From Duncaniella sp. (GTDB taxonomy: Bacteria > Bacteroidota > Bacteroidia > Bacteroidales > Muribaculaceae), in assembly GCA_029052375.1 (NCBI GenBank), contig JAIDJD010000322.1:1-5156 (forward strand): 5,156 nt of DNA. The letters are read 5' to 3'. The notes below the pieces were generated by a model. It had not been told where the DNA came from. It saw nothing but the letters and a program-made list of their open reading frames with translations, and searched no databases. Of this stretch, positions 1 through 5,156 are shown one piece after another (positions within the stretch are counted from its first letter, which is position 1; every line of letters begins with the position of its first letter). A program made the position numbers and the translations under genes.

Positions 1-332
1 ATGGGAGTGTCTACGGTGGCGCCCCAGTTGCCGAGCACGACGGTGATGTTGCCAGAGACGTTGCTCTTGATTTTGGCGGTGACGGTGTACTCGTAGTTCT
101 CCTTGGGGTTGACGTCAAAGTCGTTGCATACGAAATACTGCACCTTGTAGTTGTCGATGGCCTCGGGATTGGTCACAACGAGGTTGCCGCCGGCCATCTC
201 GGGCTTGAAGTCCATTACGTAGAAGGGAAATTCGGTCATCCCGGAGTAGTTCTGGTCCACGTCGGTCACGGTCTCGGCCGATGCGCAGAAAGCAGTGAGG
301 ATTGCCGCTAAGGAAAGTAAAGTTTTTTTCAT
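1..332 (-). CDS. Secreted protein with N-terminal carbohydrate-binding-like module (partial, 3' end outside window)
   Basis: The ATG at 332-330 opens a frame of 110 complete codons that runs off the window, so the C-terminus and full function are unseen. Residues 1-19 form a signal peptide: Lys-Lys, a hydrophobic core, then Ala-Ser-Ala before Glu20. This is a signal peptidase I site. Cys16 does not sit in a good lipobox, so the protein is probably not lipidated, unlike the two complete genes upstream. Residues about 31-104 align with both modules inserted in the neighbouring GH10 xylanase. Shared features are a Pro-Phe-x-x-Met segment near residue 36, Gln-x-Phe near 65, EYTVTAKI at 81-88, and Leu-Gly-Asn-Trp-Gly at 100-104. 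The fold is probably a CBM4/CBM22-type beta-sandwich, and W103 is a candidate sugar-contacting residue (inference). The whole protein could be a tandem binding protein or an enzyme with this module at its N-terminus. The gene starts 125 bases after the xylanase stop, beyond a hairpin. Confidence 0.8.
   Translation of the reverse strand, partial: MKKTLLSLAAILTAFCASAETVTDVDQNYSGMTEFPFYVMDFKPEMAGGNLVVTNPEAIDNYKVQYFVCNDFDVNPKENYEYTVTAKIKSNVSGNITVVLGNWGATVDTP
73..93. repeat. 21-base identity with the xylanase gene (copy in the downstream gene)
   Basis: These 21 bases are identical, in the same orientation, to 1917-1937 inside the xylanase gene. They encode the Glu-Tyr-Thr-Val-Thr-Ala-Lys strand of the binding module in both proteins. 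This is best explained by common ancestry of the modules plus similar codon choice, and it could also serve as a short recombination tract. Confidence 0.7.
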
Positions 333-370
333 TTCGTGTATGGTATTGATGATTGTGTTTTGTGAATATG
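333..370 (-). promoter_or_regulatory. A/T-rich leader of the downstream secreted-protein gene
   Basis: The roughly 38 bases ahead of the ATG at 332 are markedly richer in A and T than the GC-rich surroundings, as is common for 5' leaders in Bacteroidetes. I see no Shine-Dalgarno sequence and no Bacteroidetes -7 element (TAnnTTTG) on the minus strand. A separate promoter is therefore not supported; read-through from the xylanase gene is equally possible. Confidence 0.3.
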
Positions 371-434
371 AAAAGCGGAGGGGGAGCCGCGGCCCGTCCC
401 ATGGCGGGGGAGACCGGCGGTCTCCCTCTCCGCT
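371..434 (-). terminator. Inverted repeat resembling a Rho-independent terminator or attenuator after the xylanase gene
   Basis: Bases 422-434 and 374-386 are complementary over 13 positions with one mismatch (427 against 381; an A-C pair in the minus-strand RNA). On the minus strand the second arm is followed by only three further T residues (373-371) before the sequence breaks to C-A-T, so the U-tract is weak. A perfect 8-base stem (419-426 with 408-415, 3-base loop) lies inside and shares bases 422-426 with the long stem. The element starts 24 bases after the xylanase stop and ends about 40 bases before the next start. It could be a full terminator, a partial terminator that lowers expression of the downstream gene, or an mRNA 3'-end stabiliser. 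Confidence 0.5.
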
Positions 435-457
435 GTCGGGTTTAAGTCAGCCCGGTG

Positions 458-2572
458 TCAATCCCGGTCGGCAAGACCCTCGGCCATGCCGGCGTATGTG
501 GGCTTGCGGTTGAGGTTGAGGTCCCAGAGGCCGGTGGGCTGGTTGGGACGCCATCCAGAATCCTCGGGGCTGTCTGTCTGGCACCAGTGGGTGATGCCGA
601 ACTGCTGTTCGACTGGGATAATCTCGAAGTACTTGCGGACAATCCACTTGTAGTATTCGCCCATCAGCTTGTGCTGTTCGAGGGTCACCTTGTCGGTGGG
701 GATGTCGGCTCCGTTCTCGTCCACGAGGCCCATGTCGAGCTCGGTGATGCGCACCAGCTTGCCGGTGGCGGCCATCAGGCGCAGCATCTTCTCGATATGC
801 TCTGACTTGCTCTTCTGAGTCTCGGGGTTGAGATAATAGGAGATGTGCATCTGCGAGCCTATGCCGTCGATCTTGGTGACGCCGTCGCTCTCCCACTGCT
901 CTATCCACGAGATGAGGCTCTTGAGCTTCTGGTTGTCGTCCCAGTCGCTCTCGAGGTTGTAGTCGTTGATGAAGAGCTTGAGGTCTGCGGGGTTGCCGCC
1001 GTTCTCCTCGAAGTACTGGCGGGCATACTTGACGGGGATGCGGACGAAGTTGTCGCCCAGATAGTCCTGCCAGTAGAACTTCTTGGCCGCGTCGGGGTCG
1101 TTGACGGCGTGCTGCAGGTCGTAGCGCTGGCCCCAGGGACCGCCCGAGATTGCCTCGTTGACCACGTCCCATGCCTTGACATAACCGCCGGTGGCCTCCA
1201 TCATTCCGGCCACCCAGCGTGCCATCTCGGCCTCGAGTATCTCGGCCTTCTCTTCGGGGGTGAGAGGTATCTTGTTGAGGTTCTCGACCTTGCAGACGGT
1301 GACAGAGCGGACGTCGAGGGTGGCGTCGCAGGTCTGAGGCTTGAGTATCACGTCATAGTCGCCGCCGTTGAGGCCGTTGAACTTCAGCCTTACGGTGTTC
1401 TGGCCTTCGGTCAGCGCCACAGAGGCGGTGAACTGGTCAGAGCCTTCGCCCCAGCCGTTCTGCATGGTCAGCTGGATGCCCGAGGGGGCGTCCTTCGAGG
1501 ATGTGATGTCGAGATATACCACATAGTCGCCCTCGGAGAGCTTGTTCTCTCCGCCGGGGAGGATGAAGAACTGAGACCAGTCGCCTGTGGGCACAAAGTG
1601 GATGCAGCCGTTGATTACGGGAGGCTCGCAGCCCATGGCATAGAAGGGGAAGGGACCGTCTGTGTAGGTCTTCCTGTTCACCTCGGTCTCCACTTCTACG
1701 GCGGCGGCCTCGGTGTGGGTCACCTTGACCCACTCGATCTCGAGCTTGCCGTCATATGTTCCGGGCTGGAACACGCAGATGCCCTTGCTCACCTGGCTGG
1801 GGAGCATCTTGACCGAAGCCTCGCTCCACCCGTCTGTAAACTCGAGTTTGGCCTCGTTGAACTTGCCCCAGTCGCCGAGCTGGACGTTGAGGTTGCCGGC
1901 CTTGCTGCCGCGTATCTTGGCGGTGACGGTGTACTCGCGTCCTTCCTCAAACTGGATGCCGTCCATGACGAAGAACTGATACCACTCGCCGGGGTATTCG
2001 GCTGTAAGGATGCCGTCGACGATGGCGGGCTCGTAGCCCATGACATGGAAGGGATACTTGGTGAGGCCCGCGAACTTCTGAACGGCGTCCTCCACTACCA
2101 TGCCGTCAGGGCCGGCGTCGATGTCGCGGTCCTTGATCAGGCCGTTTAGATACTTGGGGTTCTGCTGTTCGTGCCAGCAGAGGGTGTGGCCGTAGACCTG
2201 CATCCCTGCCTCCCTGGCGTTGTCGACAAAGGCTGTGACGGTAGAGAAGTCCATGTCGCCATTGTCGCTGACCACAGAGGCATACTTCATTGCGTTGCCG
2301 GCAGTGATGATGTCGAAGTTGTGGTTGGTGAGGCGATAGACGGTGCCCTTCTTGTTGTAGTCGCTCGCGAGAACGCCCGTACCGAAGAGGAAGTTTGGGT
2401 GGGCCGTGCGGTCTATGTAGCTCTTGAGATCTGCGTAGCTGTTGAGATACTCGTAGTCTTTAATGGACTGGGGCTTGTCGTCGACGCTGTAGGGCAATAT
2501 GTCAGTGTCGGCACATGAGGCGAGCAGCCCGGCTCCGACGGTTATTGCGGTTAATATTCTGTGCTTTGACAT
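458..2572 (-). CDS. Endo-1,4-beta-xylanase, GH10 family, surface lipoprotein with tandem binding modules inserted in the catalytic domain
   Basis: This 704-residue enzyme should hydrolyse internal beta-1,4 bonds of xylan with retention of configuration. Residues 1-20 are a lipoprotein signal ending Leu-Ala-Ser-Cys20. The following Ala-Asp-Thr-Asp is acidic, consistent with Bacteroidetes surface export. The GH10 barrel is split. The first part (about 48-145) carries N93-x-M95-K96 and HTLCWH (129-134). The second part (about 435-704) carries WDVVNE with acid/base E473, LFINDYN (533-539), GIGSQMH (570-576), ITELDM with nucleophile E611, THW (661-663), and a C-terminal Lys-Pro-x-Tyr near 690. Two homologous beta-sandwich modules (about 167-288 and 303-429) are inserted between strand 3 and helix 3, as in P. 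bryantii Xyn10C and B. intestinalis Xyn10A-type xylanases. The usual Glu of the ENxMK motif is Gly92. The gene starts 12 bases after the upstream stop, so it is almost certainly co-transcribed. GH10 assignment is very secure; xylan as substrate rests on family and context. Confidence 0.96.
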   Translation of the reverse strand: MSKHRILTAITVGAGLLASCADTDILPYSVDDKPQSIKDYEYLNSYADLKSYIDRTAHPNFLFGTGVLASDYNKKGTVYRLTNHNFDIITAGNAMKYASVVSDNGDMDFSTVTAFVDNAREAGMQVYGHTLCWHEQQNPKYLNGLIKDRDIDAGPDGMVVEDAVQKFAGLTKYPFHVMGYEPAIVDGILTAEYPGEWYQFFVMDGIQFEEGREYTVTAKIRGSKAGNLNVQLGDWGKFNEAKLEFTDGWSEASVKMLPSQVSKGICVFQPGTYDGKLEIEWVKVTHTEAAAVEVETEVNRKTYTDGPFPFYAMGCEPPVINGCIHFVPTGDWSQFFILPGGENKLSEGDYVVYLDITSSKDAPSGIQLTMQNGWGEGSDQFTASVALTEGQNTVRLKFNGLNGGDYDVILKPQTCDATLDVRSVTVCKVENLNKIPLTPEEKAEILEAEMARWVAGMMEATGGYVKAWDVVNEAISGGPWGQRYDLQHAVNDPDAAKKFYWQDYLGDNFVRIPVKYARQYFEENGGNPADLKLFINDYNLESDWDDNQKLKSLISWIEQWESDGVTKIDGIGSQMHISYYLNPETQKSKSEHIEKMLRLMAATGKLVRITELDMGLVDENGADIPTDKVTLEQHKLMGEYYKWIVRKYFEIIPVEQQFGITHWCQTDSPEDSGWRPNQPTGLWDLNLNRKPTYAGMAEGLADRD
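1286..1666 (-). other. Second inserted carbohydrate-binding module of the GH10 xylanase
   Basis: Residues about 303-429 repeat the pattern of the first module: Phe-Pro-Phe-Tyr-Ala-Met-Gly-Cys-Glu-Pro, then Asp-Trp332-Ser-Gln-Phe-Phe, a central strand region, Asn-Gly-Trp374-Gly, and a closing Asp-Val-Arg-Ser-Val-Thr-Val strand. It has diverged from the first copy, most clearly in the central strand, where EYTVTAKI is replaced by an unrelated string. The two copies may therefore bind different faces or lengths of xylan (inference). GH10 sequence resumes at about residue 435. Confidence 0.72.
1709..2074 (-). other. First inserted carbohydrate-binding module of the GH10 xylanase
   Basis: Residues about 167-288 of the xylanase interrupt the GH10 fold. 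They begin with a Tyr-Pro-Phe-x-Val-Met-Gly-Tyr-Glu-Pro strand and pass through Trp197-Tyr-Gln-Phe-Phe, EYTVTAKI (213-220) and Leu-Gly-Asp-Trp235-Gly. They end in a hydrophobic Ile-Glu-Trp-Val-Lys-Val strand typical of CBM4/CBM22-like sandwiches. W197 and W235 are candidate sugar-stacking residues (inference). An Ala/Glu/Val-rich linker (about 288-301) leads to the second module. Exact CBM family is not certain from reading alone. Confidence 0.75.
1917..1937. repeat. 21-base identity with the downstream gene (copy in xylanase module 1)
   Basis: This is the partner of the repeat at 73-93. It lies in the first inserted binding module of the GH10 gene, in the same reading frame relative to the protein motif. 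The second inserted module has no equivalent identity at this strand. Confidence 0.7.
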
Positions 2573-2584
2573 TGTAGTTGCGGT

Positions 2585-3658
2585 TTATTGTACGGTGTAG
2601 GTGAACTCCTCGAAACGGTTCTGACGGTCGCGCATTACCATTTTCTCGTCGGTGGTCACCTTGTAGGTGGCGCGGCGTCCGGATGTCTCGTCATAGACAT
2701 AGTCTATGGAGTATGTATAGGAGAGCGTCAGCAGGTCGCGGTCTTTGTCGCCCCATGCCTTGGGTTCGCCCTTGCGTGTCCACTTGCCCTGGCCCGAGGC
2801 GGTGCATCCTGTGCTCTCGGTCGAGACGGTGCAGGTGCCGTTGGCGTCGATGTCGAGGATAAGGTCGCAGGCGAGGGTCTTCTCTGACTTCTTGCCTGAG
2901 GCATCGATGCAGGGGACGGTGTGGCTGAACTTGTAGACAGACTGGGTGAGGCTCTTGGTGACGAGGTAGCGCAGAGAGGCTTTCTCCCAGTAGTCGGCAT
3001 TGCGGTCGTCGGTCTTGGTCTGGCCGTTATGCTCGGTGACGTCGGTGCCCTTGCTGAGCCAGCATCCGTGGTAGGGGTTCTTGTACTTCACGGCATAGAG
3101 CACATAGTCTTTGGGCTTAACAGACCAGTCGTCGGCCACGAGTCGGCGGGGTTCGAGCACGCCATCCTTGGCCTTGCCCTCGAGGATGGAGTCGGCCGAG
3201 CTTGTCAGCACGACAGGCACCACGTAGGTGGTCTCCACCGAGCGGGGGTCGTTGAAGAAGGCGTCGGTGAGCTGCACCTTGACACCGCCTATCACCTCGC
3301 CCGGCTTGATCACCATCTGGTCGCCCGAGAGAGAATAGTACTCGGCGGGCATGGGGAGCACGGGGCTGCCGTTGGAATAGCTGACGCCGTCGCAGAGCGA
3401 GTTGTCTACCTTGAAGGCGGCCGAGTGGGTCTCGGTGTTGACGTTGACGCCTCCGAGCACAGCCTTTATGTAGAAGATGTGTGCGTTGTCGTCGGTCTGG
3501 TCGAGGTCGCCGTCGTCCCCGAGGGTGATGGTGCGGACGGGGGTCTGTGTGGCGAACGATATGGTCTGGTATTCGAAGTTGTCAAATTCGATTTCGCTGT
3601 TGTGGCATCCTGTCATAGCCAGGGCGGCCGCGGCGAGAATTAAAAGAGACTTATTCAT
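2585..3658 (-). CDS. DUF1735-type surface lipoprotein, probable xylan-binding protein of the PUL (XusE-like)
   Basis: This 357-residue protein sits between the SusD homologue and the GH10 xylanase, the place held by XusE and by surface glycan-binding proteins in Bacteroidetes xylan loci. I chose the ATG at 3658: it directly precedes Asn-Lys and a hydrophobic run ending Met-Thr-Gly-Cys18, a lipoprotein signal. An in-frame ATG nine codons earlier (3685) would only add a polar extension to that signal. Residues about 25-155 look like a DUF1735 (BT_3987-type) beta-sandwich. Landmarks are Pro-Ala-Glu-Tyr-Tyr-Ser-Leu near 104-110, a Gly-Gly-Val-Lys-Val strand near 124, and Tyr-Val-Val-Pro-Val-Val-Leu near 145. 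Residues about 185-357 form a second beta-rich domain of the sort found C-terminal to DUF1735 (DUF4361 or DUF5627; I cannot tell which). Six further cysteines (89, 199, 250, 264, 276, 285) are notable. Xylan binding is inferred from context; no enzymatic motif is visible. Confidence 0.88.
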   Translation of the reverse strand: MNKSLLILAAAALAMTGCHNSEIEFDNFEYQTISFATQTPVRTITLGDDGDLDQTDDNAHIFYIKAVLGGVNVNTETHSAAFKVDNSLCDGVSYSNGSPVLPMPAEYYSLSGDQMVIKPGEVIGGVKVQLTDAFFNDPRSVETTYVVPVVLTSSADSILEGKAKDGVLEPRRLVADDWSVKPKDYVLYAVKYKNPYHGCWLSKGTDVTEHNGQTKTDDRNADYWEKASLRYLVTKSLTQSVYKFSHTVPCIDASGKKSEKTLACDLILDIDANGTCTVSTESTGCTASGQGKWTRKGEPKAWGDKDRDLLTLSYTYSIDYVYDETSGRRATYKVTTDEKMVMRDRQNRFEEFTYTVQ

Positions 3659-3694
3659 GATTGTTATCTTTAAGCGTTGGTTCATTGCGGCTTC

Positions 3695-5156
3695 TTACCA
3701 TCCTGCGTTCTGCTTGAGAGCGCTGAACTTGAGTATCTCCGAGTAGGGGATGGGGCCGTAGTACATATACTCGCTGTAGTTGCGGGTCTCGACATCTATC
3801 ACCTTGTGGTCTCCGGCGGTGATGCTCATGCCGCGGGCGGTCTCGATGAGGTCGGCCTTCCAGCGCCTCAGGTCGAAGAAGCGGAAGCCCTCGAAGCATA
3901 GCTCTATGCGGCGCTCGTTGCGTATCAGCTGGCGCATCTTCTCGGGGTCTCCCTTGGCCTCCTCGAGATAGGCGTCTCCGTTCTCGAGGCCTATGCCTGC
4001 GCGGCGGCGTATCTGCTTGATGACGTCATAGGCCGAGAATCCGTTGTTGCCCTTGCCTGTGGGGCCCCAGGCCTCGTTGGCGGCCTCGGCATAGTTGAGG
4101 AAGAACTCGGTGTAGCGCAGCATGGCGCGGTAGTGGGCCTTGCCGGTGGTGGCGCTGGGGTCGCAGTTCACGTCCTGGCGGAGGTGCTTCTTCAGGTAAT
4201 AGCCGGTGCGGGTAGAGGTCGATATCTTGCCGATGGCGTCGTTGTCGGTGCCGTCCGCGGCGGTGGTGATGGTCTTGTTGTTGTTGCCTGCGGTGCCTCC
4301 GTTGTAGAGGATATACTGGGCCAGGCGGGGGTCGCGGCCTGCATAGGGGTCAGAGTCCTTGTAGTCCGACCTCGAGTCGGCGATGGGATAGCCGTTGGCC
4401 ATGGGGAACGCGTCGACGAGGTTCTGCGTGGGGTTGATGCGTCCGTTGCCGTAGAGAGTGGGAGGGAAATTCTCCTTCTCGAGGTCTGTGTTGGCTCCGG
4501 ACTTGGCTGTGCGCCAGAGCACCTCGGCGGGCGAGTCTGTGTCGGAATAGTTGTCCATGGCGGGGTCCGAATACCACGTTGTGCCTGTGGGGTCGAGGGC
4601 CGAGATGCCGCCTGCGTATTCTACAATCCTGGCGTTGAGATCTGCGGCCTGTGCCCATGTGGCGCCGCACTCGGCATAGGCGGGGCTGGCAGACATCAGG
4701 GCTACGCGGGCCAGGAAGGCCTCGAGTATCTCGCCGTCTACACGTCCCGAGACGCCGTTGCCGAAGACACGTGTCAGCTGGCCGTCGGTGATGCCGGGAT
4801 AGCGCGAGCGCATCTCGTCGAAGCAGCTCTCGCCGTAGTTGTGCGGAAGCACTTCGAGTGCGGCGGCGATGTCGCGCTTTATGGCCTGGAGACACTCCAC
4901 GTATGTGTTGCGGGGCACGTTGAAGTCGGGTGTGAGGGCGCTCTCGGCCTCCTCGACGATGGGCACTCCGAGCAGGTTGCCAGAGGCGTCATAGCCGGCA
5001 TGGGCCTGGAGGAGAAAGTACATATGGATGGCACGCAGGCCGCGGGCCTCGGCCTCGAATCGCTTGCCGAAGAGCTCGTTGGCCACAGGGTCGTTGGCCC
5101 AGGTCACCTTGTCGATGCCCGAGAGCAGCTGGTTGCAGTACTGGATGCCCGAACGG
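3695..5156 (-). CDS. RagB/SusD family nutrient-uptake outer membrane lipoprotein (partial, N-terminus outside window)
   Basis: The frame is open from the window edge to the TAA at 3697-3695, giving 486 residues of the C-terminal and middle parts. The GTG at 5107 is in frame but is not a credible start, because clear SusD sequence continues upstream of it. The missing part should hold the lipoprotein signal and first helices. Family hallmarks are: a helix with Glu-Ala-Arg-Gly-Leu-Arg-Ala (about 5050-5030), Pro-Thr-Gln-Asn-Leu-Val-Asp-Ala-Phe (about 4434-4408), Gly-Arg-Asp-Pro-Arg-Leu near 4330, a TPR-like helix Phe-Phe-Leu-Asn-Tyr-Ala-Glu-Ala near 4100, RNERRIELCFEGFRFFDLRR (3917-3858), and the closing Pro-Ile-Pro with a final Asn-Ala-Gly-Trp. 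SusD proteins cap a SusC TonB-dependent transporter and deliver oligosaccharides to it; the SusC gene is expected just beyond 5156. Linkage to a GH10 xylanase suggests xylo-oligosaccharides as ligand (XusB/XusD-like). Confidence 0.95.
   Translation of the reverse strand, partial: RSGIQYCNQLLSGIDKVTWANDPVANELFGKRFEAEARGLRAIHMYFLLQAHAGYDASGNLLGVPIVEEAESALTPDFNVPRNTYVECLQAIKRDIAAALEVLPHNYGESCFDEMRSRYPGITDGQLTRVFGNGVSGRVDGEILEAFLARVALMSASPAYAECGATWAQAADLNARIVEYAGGISALDPTGTTWYSDPAMDNYSDTDSPAEVLWRTAKSGANTDLEKENFPPTLYGNGRINPTQNLVDAFPMANGYPIADSRSDYKDSDPYAGRDPRLAQYILYNGGTAGNNNKTITTAADGTDNDAIGKISTSTRTGYYLKKHLRQDVNCDPSATTGKAHYRAMLRYTEFFLNYAEAANEAWGPTGKGNNGFSAYDVIKQIRRRAGIGLENGDAYLEEAKGDPEKMRQLIRNERRIELCFEGFRFFDLRRWKADLIETARGMSITAGDHKVIDVETRNYSEYMYYGPIPYSEILKFSALKQNAGW

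Noticed and set aside
115..402. Minus-strand open frame covering the intergenic hairpin and the start of the downstream gene
   Set aside because: The frame starting at 332 has a proper signal peptide and a module homologous to the xylanase inserts, whereas this one has neither.
447..1172. Minus-strand open frame in another phase within the xylanase gene
   Set aside because: Its Arg/Pro/Gln-rich composition is that of an out-of-frame translation, and it overlaps the part of the xylanase holding both catalytic residues.
845..2149. Long plus-strand open frame (about 434 codons) antisense to the xylanase gene
   Set aside because: The opposite strand encodes a clear GH10 enzyme with intact motifs. 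The antisense translation is a low-complexity Val/Leu/Ala/Gly string without motifs, as expected opposite GC-rich codon usage.
2921..3643. Plus-strand open frame (about 240 codons) antisense to the DUF1735-type gene
   Set aside because: It overlaps a well-supported lipoprotein gene and shows no signal, domain or family pattern; it is a shadow of codon bias.
3659..3694. Promoter or regulatory element between the SusD-like and DUF1735-type genes
   Set aside because: The gap is 36 bases with no Bacteroidetes -7 or -33 element and no hairpin; it looks like an ordinary intra-operon spacer.
5105..5107. GTG as the start of the SusD-like protein
   Set aside because: The frame stays open to the window edge with plausible helix sequence, and SusD proteins need an N-terminal lipoprotein signal that is absent here. 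The true start lies outside the window.
1..5156. CRISPR array, tRNA, rRNA, insertion sequence or phage signature
   Set aside because: No regularly spaced repeats, cloverleaf, rRNA-like stretch, transposase motifs or terminal inverted repeats were seen. Nearly all of the window is coding sequence of a glycan utilisation locus.

Overview
The window looks like part of a xylan-utilisation locus (a polysaccharide utilisation locus, PUL) from a GC-rich member of the Bacteroidales. The evidence is a RagB/SusD-family glycan-binding lipoprotein, a DUF1735-type surface lipoprotein, acidic residues after the lipid cysteines, no clear Shine-Dalgarno sequences, and a GH10 xylanase with carbohydrate-binding modules inserted in its catalytic barrel. 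The genus cannot be fixed from this sequence. A gut or rumen lineage is likely (Muribaculaceae, Prevotellaceae or Bacteroidaceae).

All four genes lie on the minus strand, so transcription runs from high to low coordinates. At 5156-3695 is a SusD-like protein whose N-terminus lies outside the window; its SusC (TonB-dependent transporter) partner is expected just upstream. At 3658-2585, after a 36-base gap, is a DUF1735-type lipoprotein in the position of the xylan PUL surface glycan-binding protein (XusE-like). At 2572-458, after 12 bases, is a 704-residue GH10 endo-xylanase lipoprotein with two tandem binding modules inserted between strand 3 and helix 3 of the barrel. The order SusD, XusE-like, GH10 matches the conserved Bacteroidetes xylan core (xusA-B-C-D-E-xyn10C in Prevotella bryantii, and similar loci in Bacteroides).

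A 125-base gap (457-333) holds a strong inverted repeat that resembles a terminator or attenuator, followed by an A/T-rich leader. At 332-1 is the start of a fourth gene. It has a signal peptidase I signal and a binding module homologous to those inserted in the xylanase; its remainder lies outside the window.

Inferred joint role: the surface lipoproteins bind xylan, the GH10 enzyme cuts it into oligosaccharides at the cell surface, and the SusC/SusD pair imports them. The fourth gene adds a non-lipidated protein with the same kind of binding module. Nothing here is clearly a new class of system. The points of most interest are the binding-module family shared across two adjacent genes, the structured intergenic region, and an altered substrate-binding motif in the GH10 enzyme.
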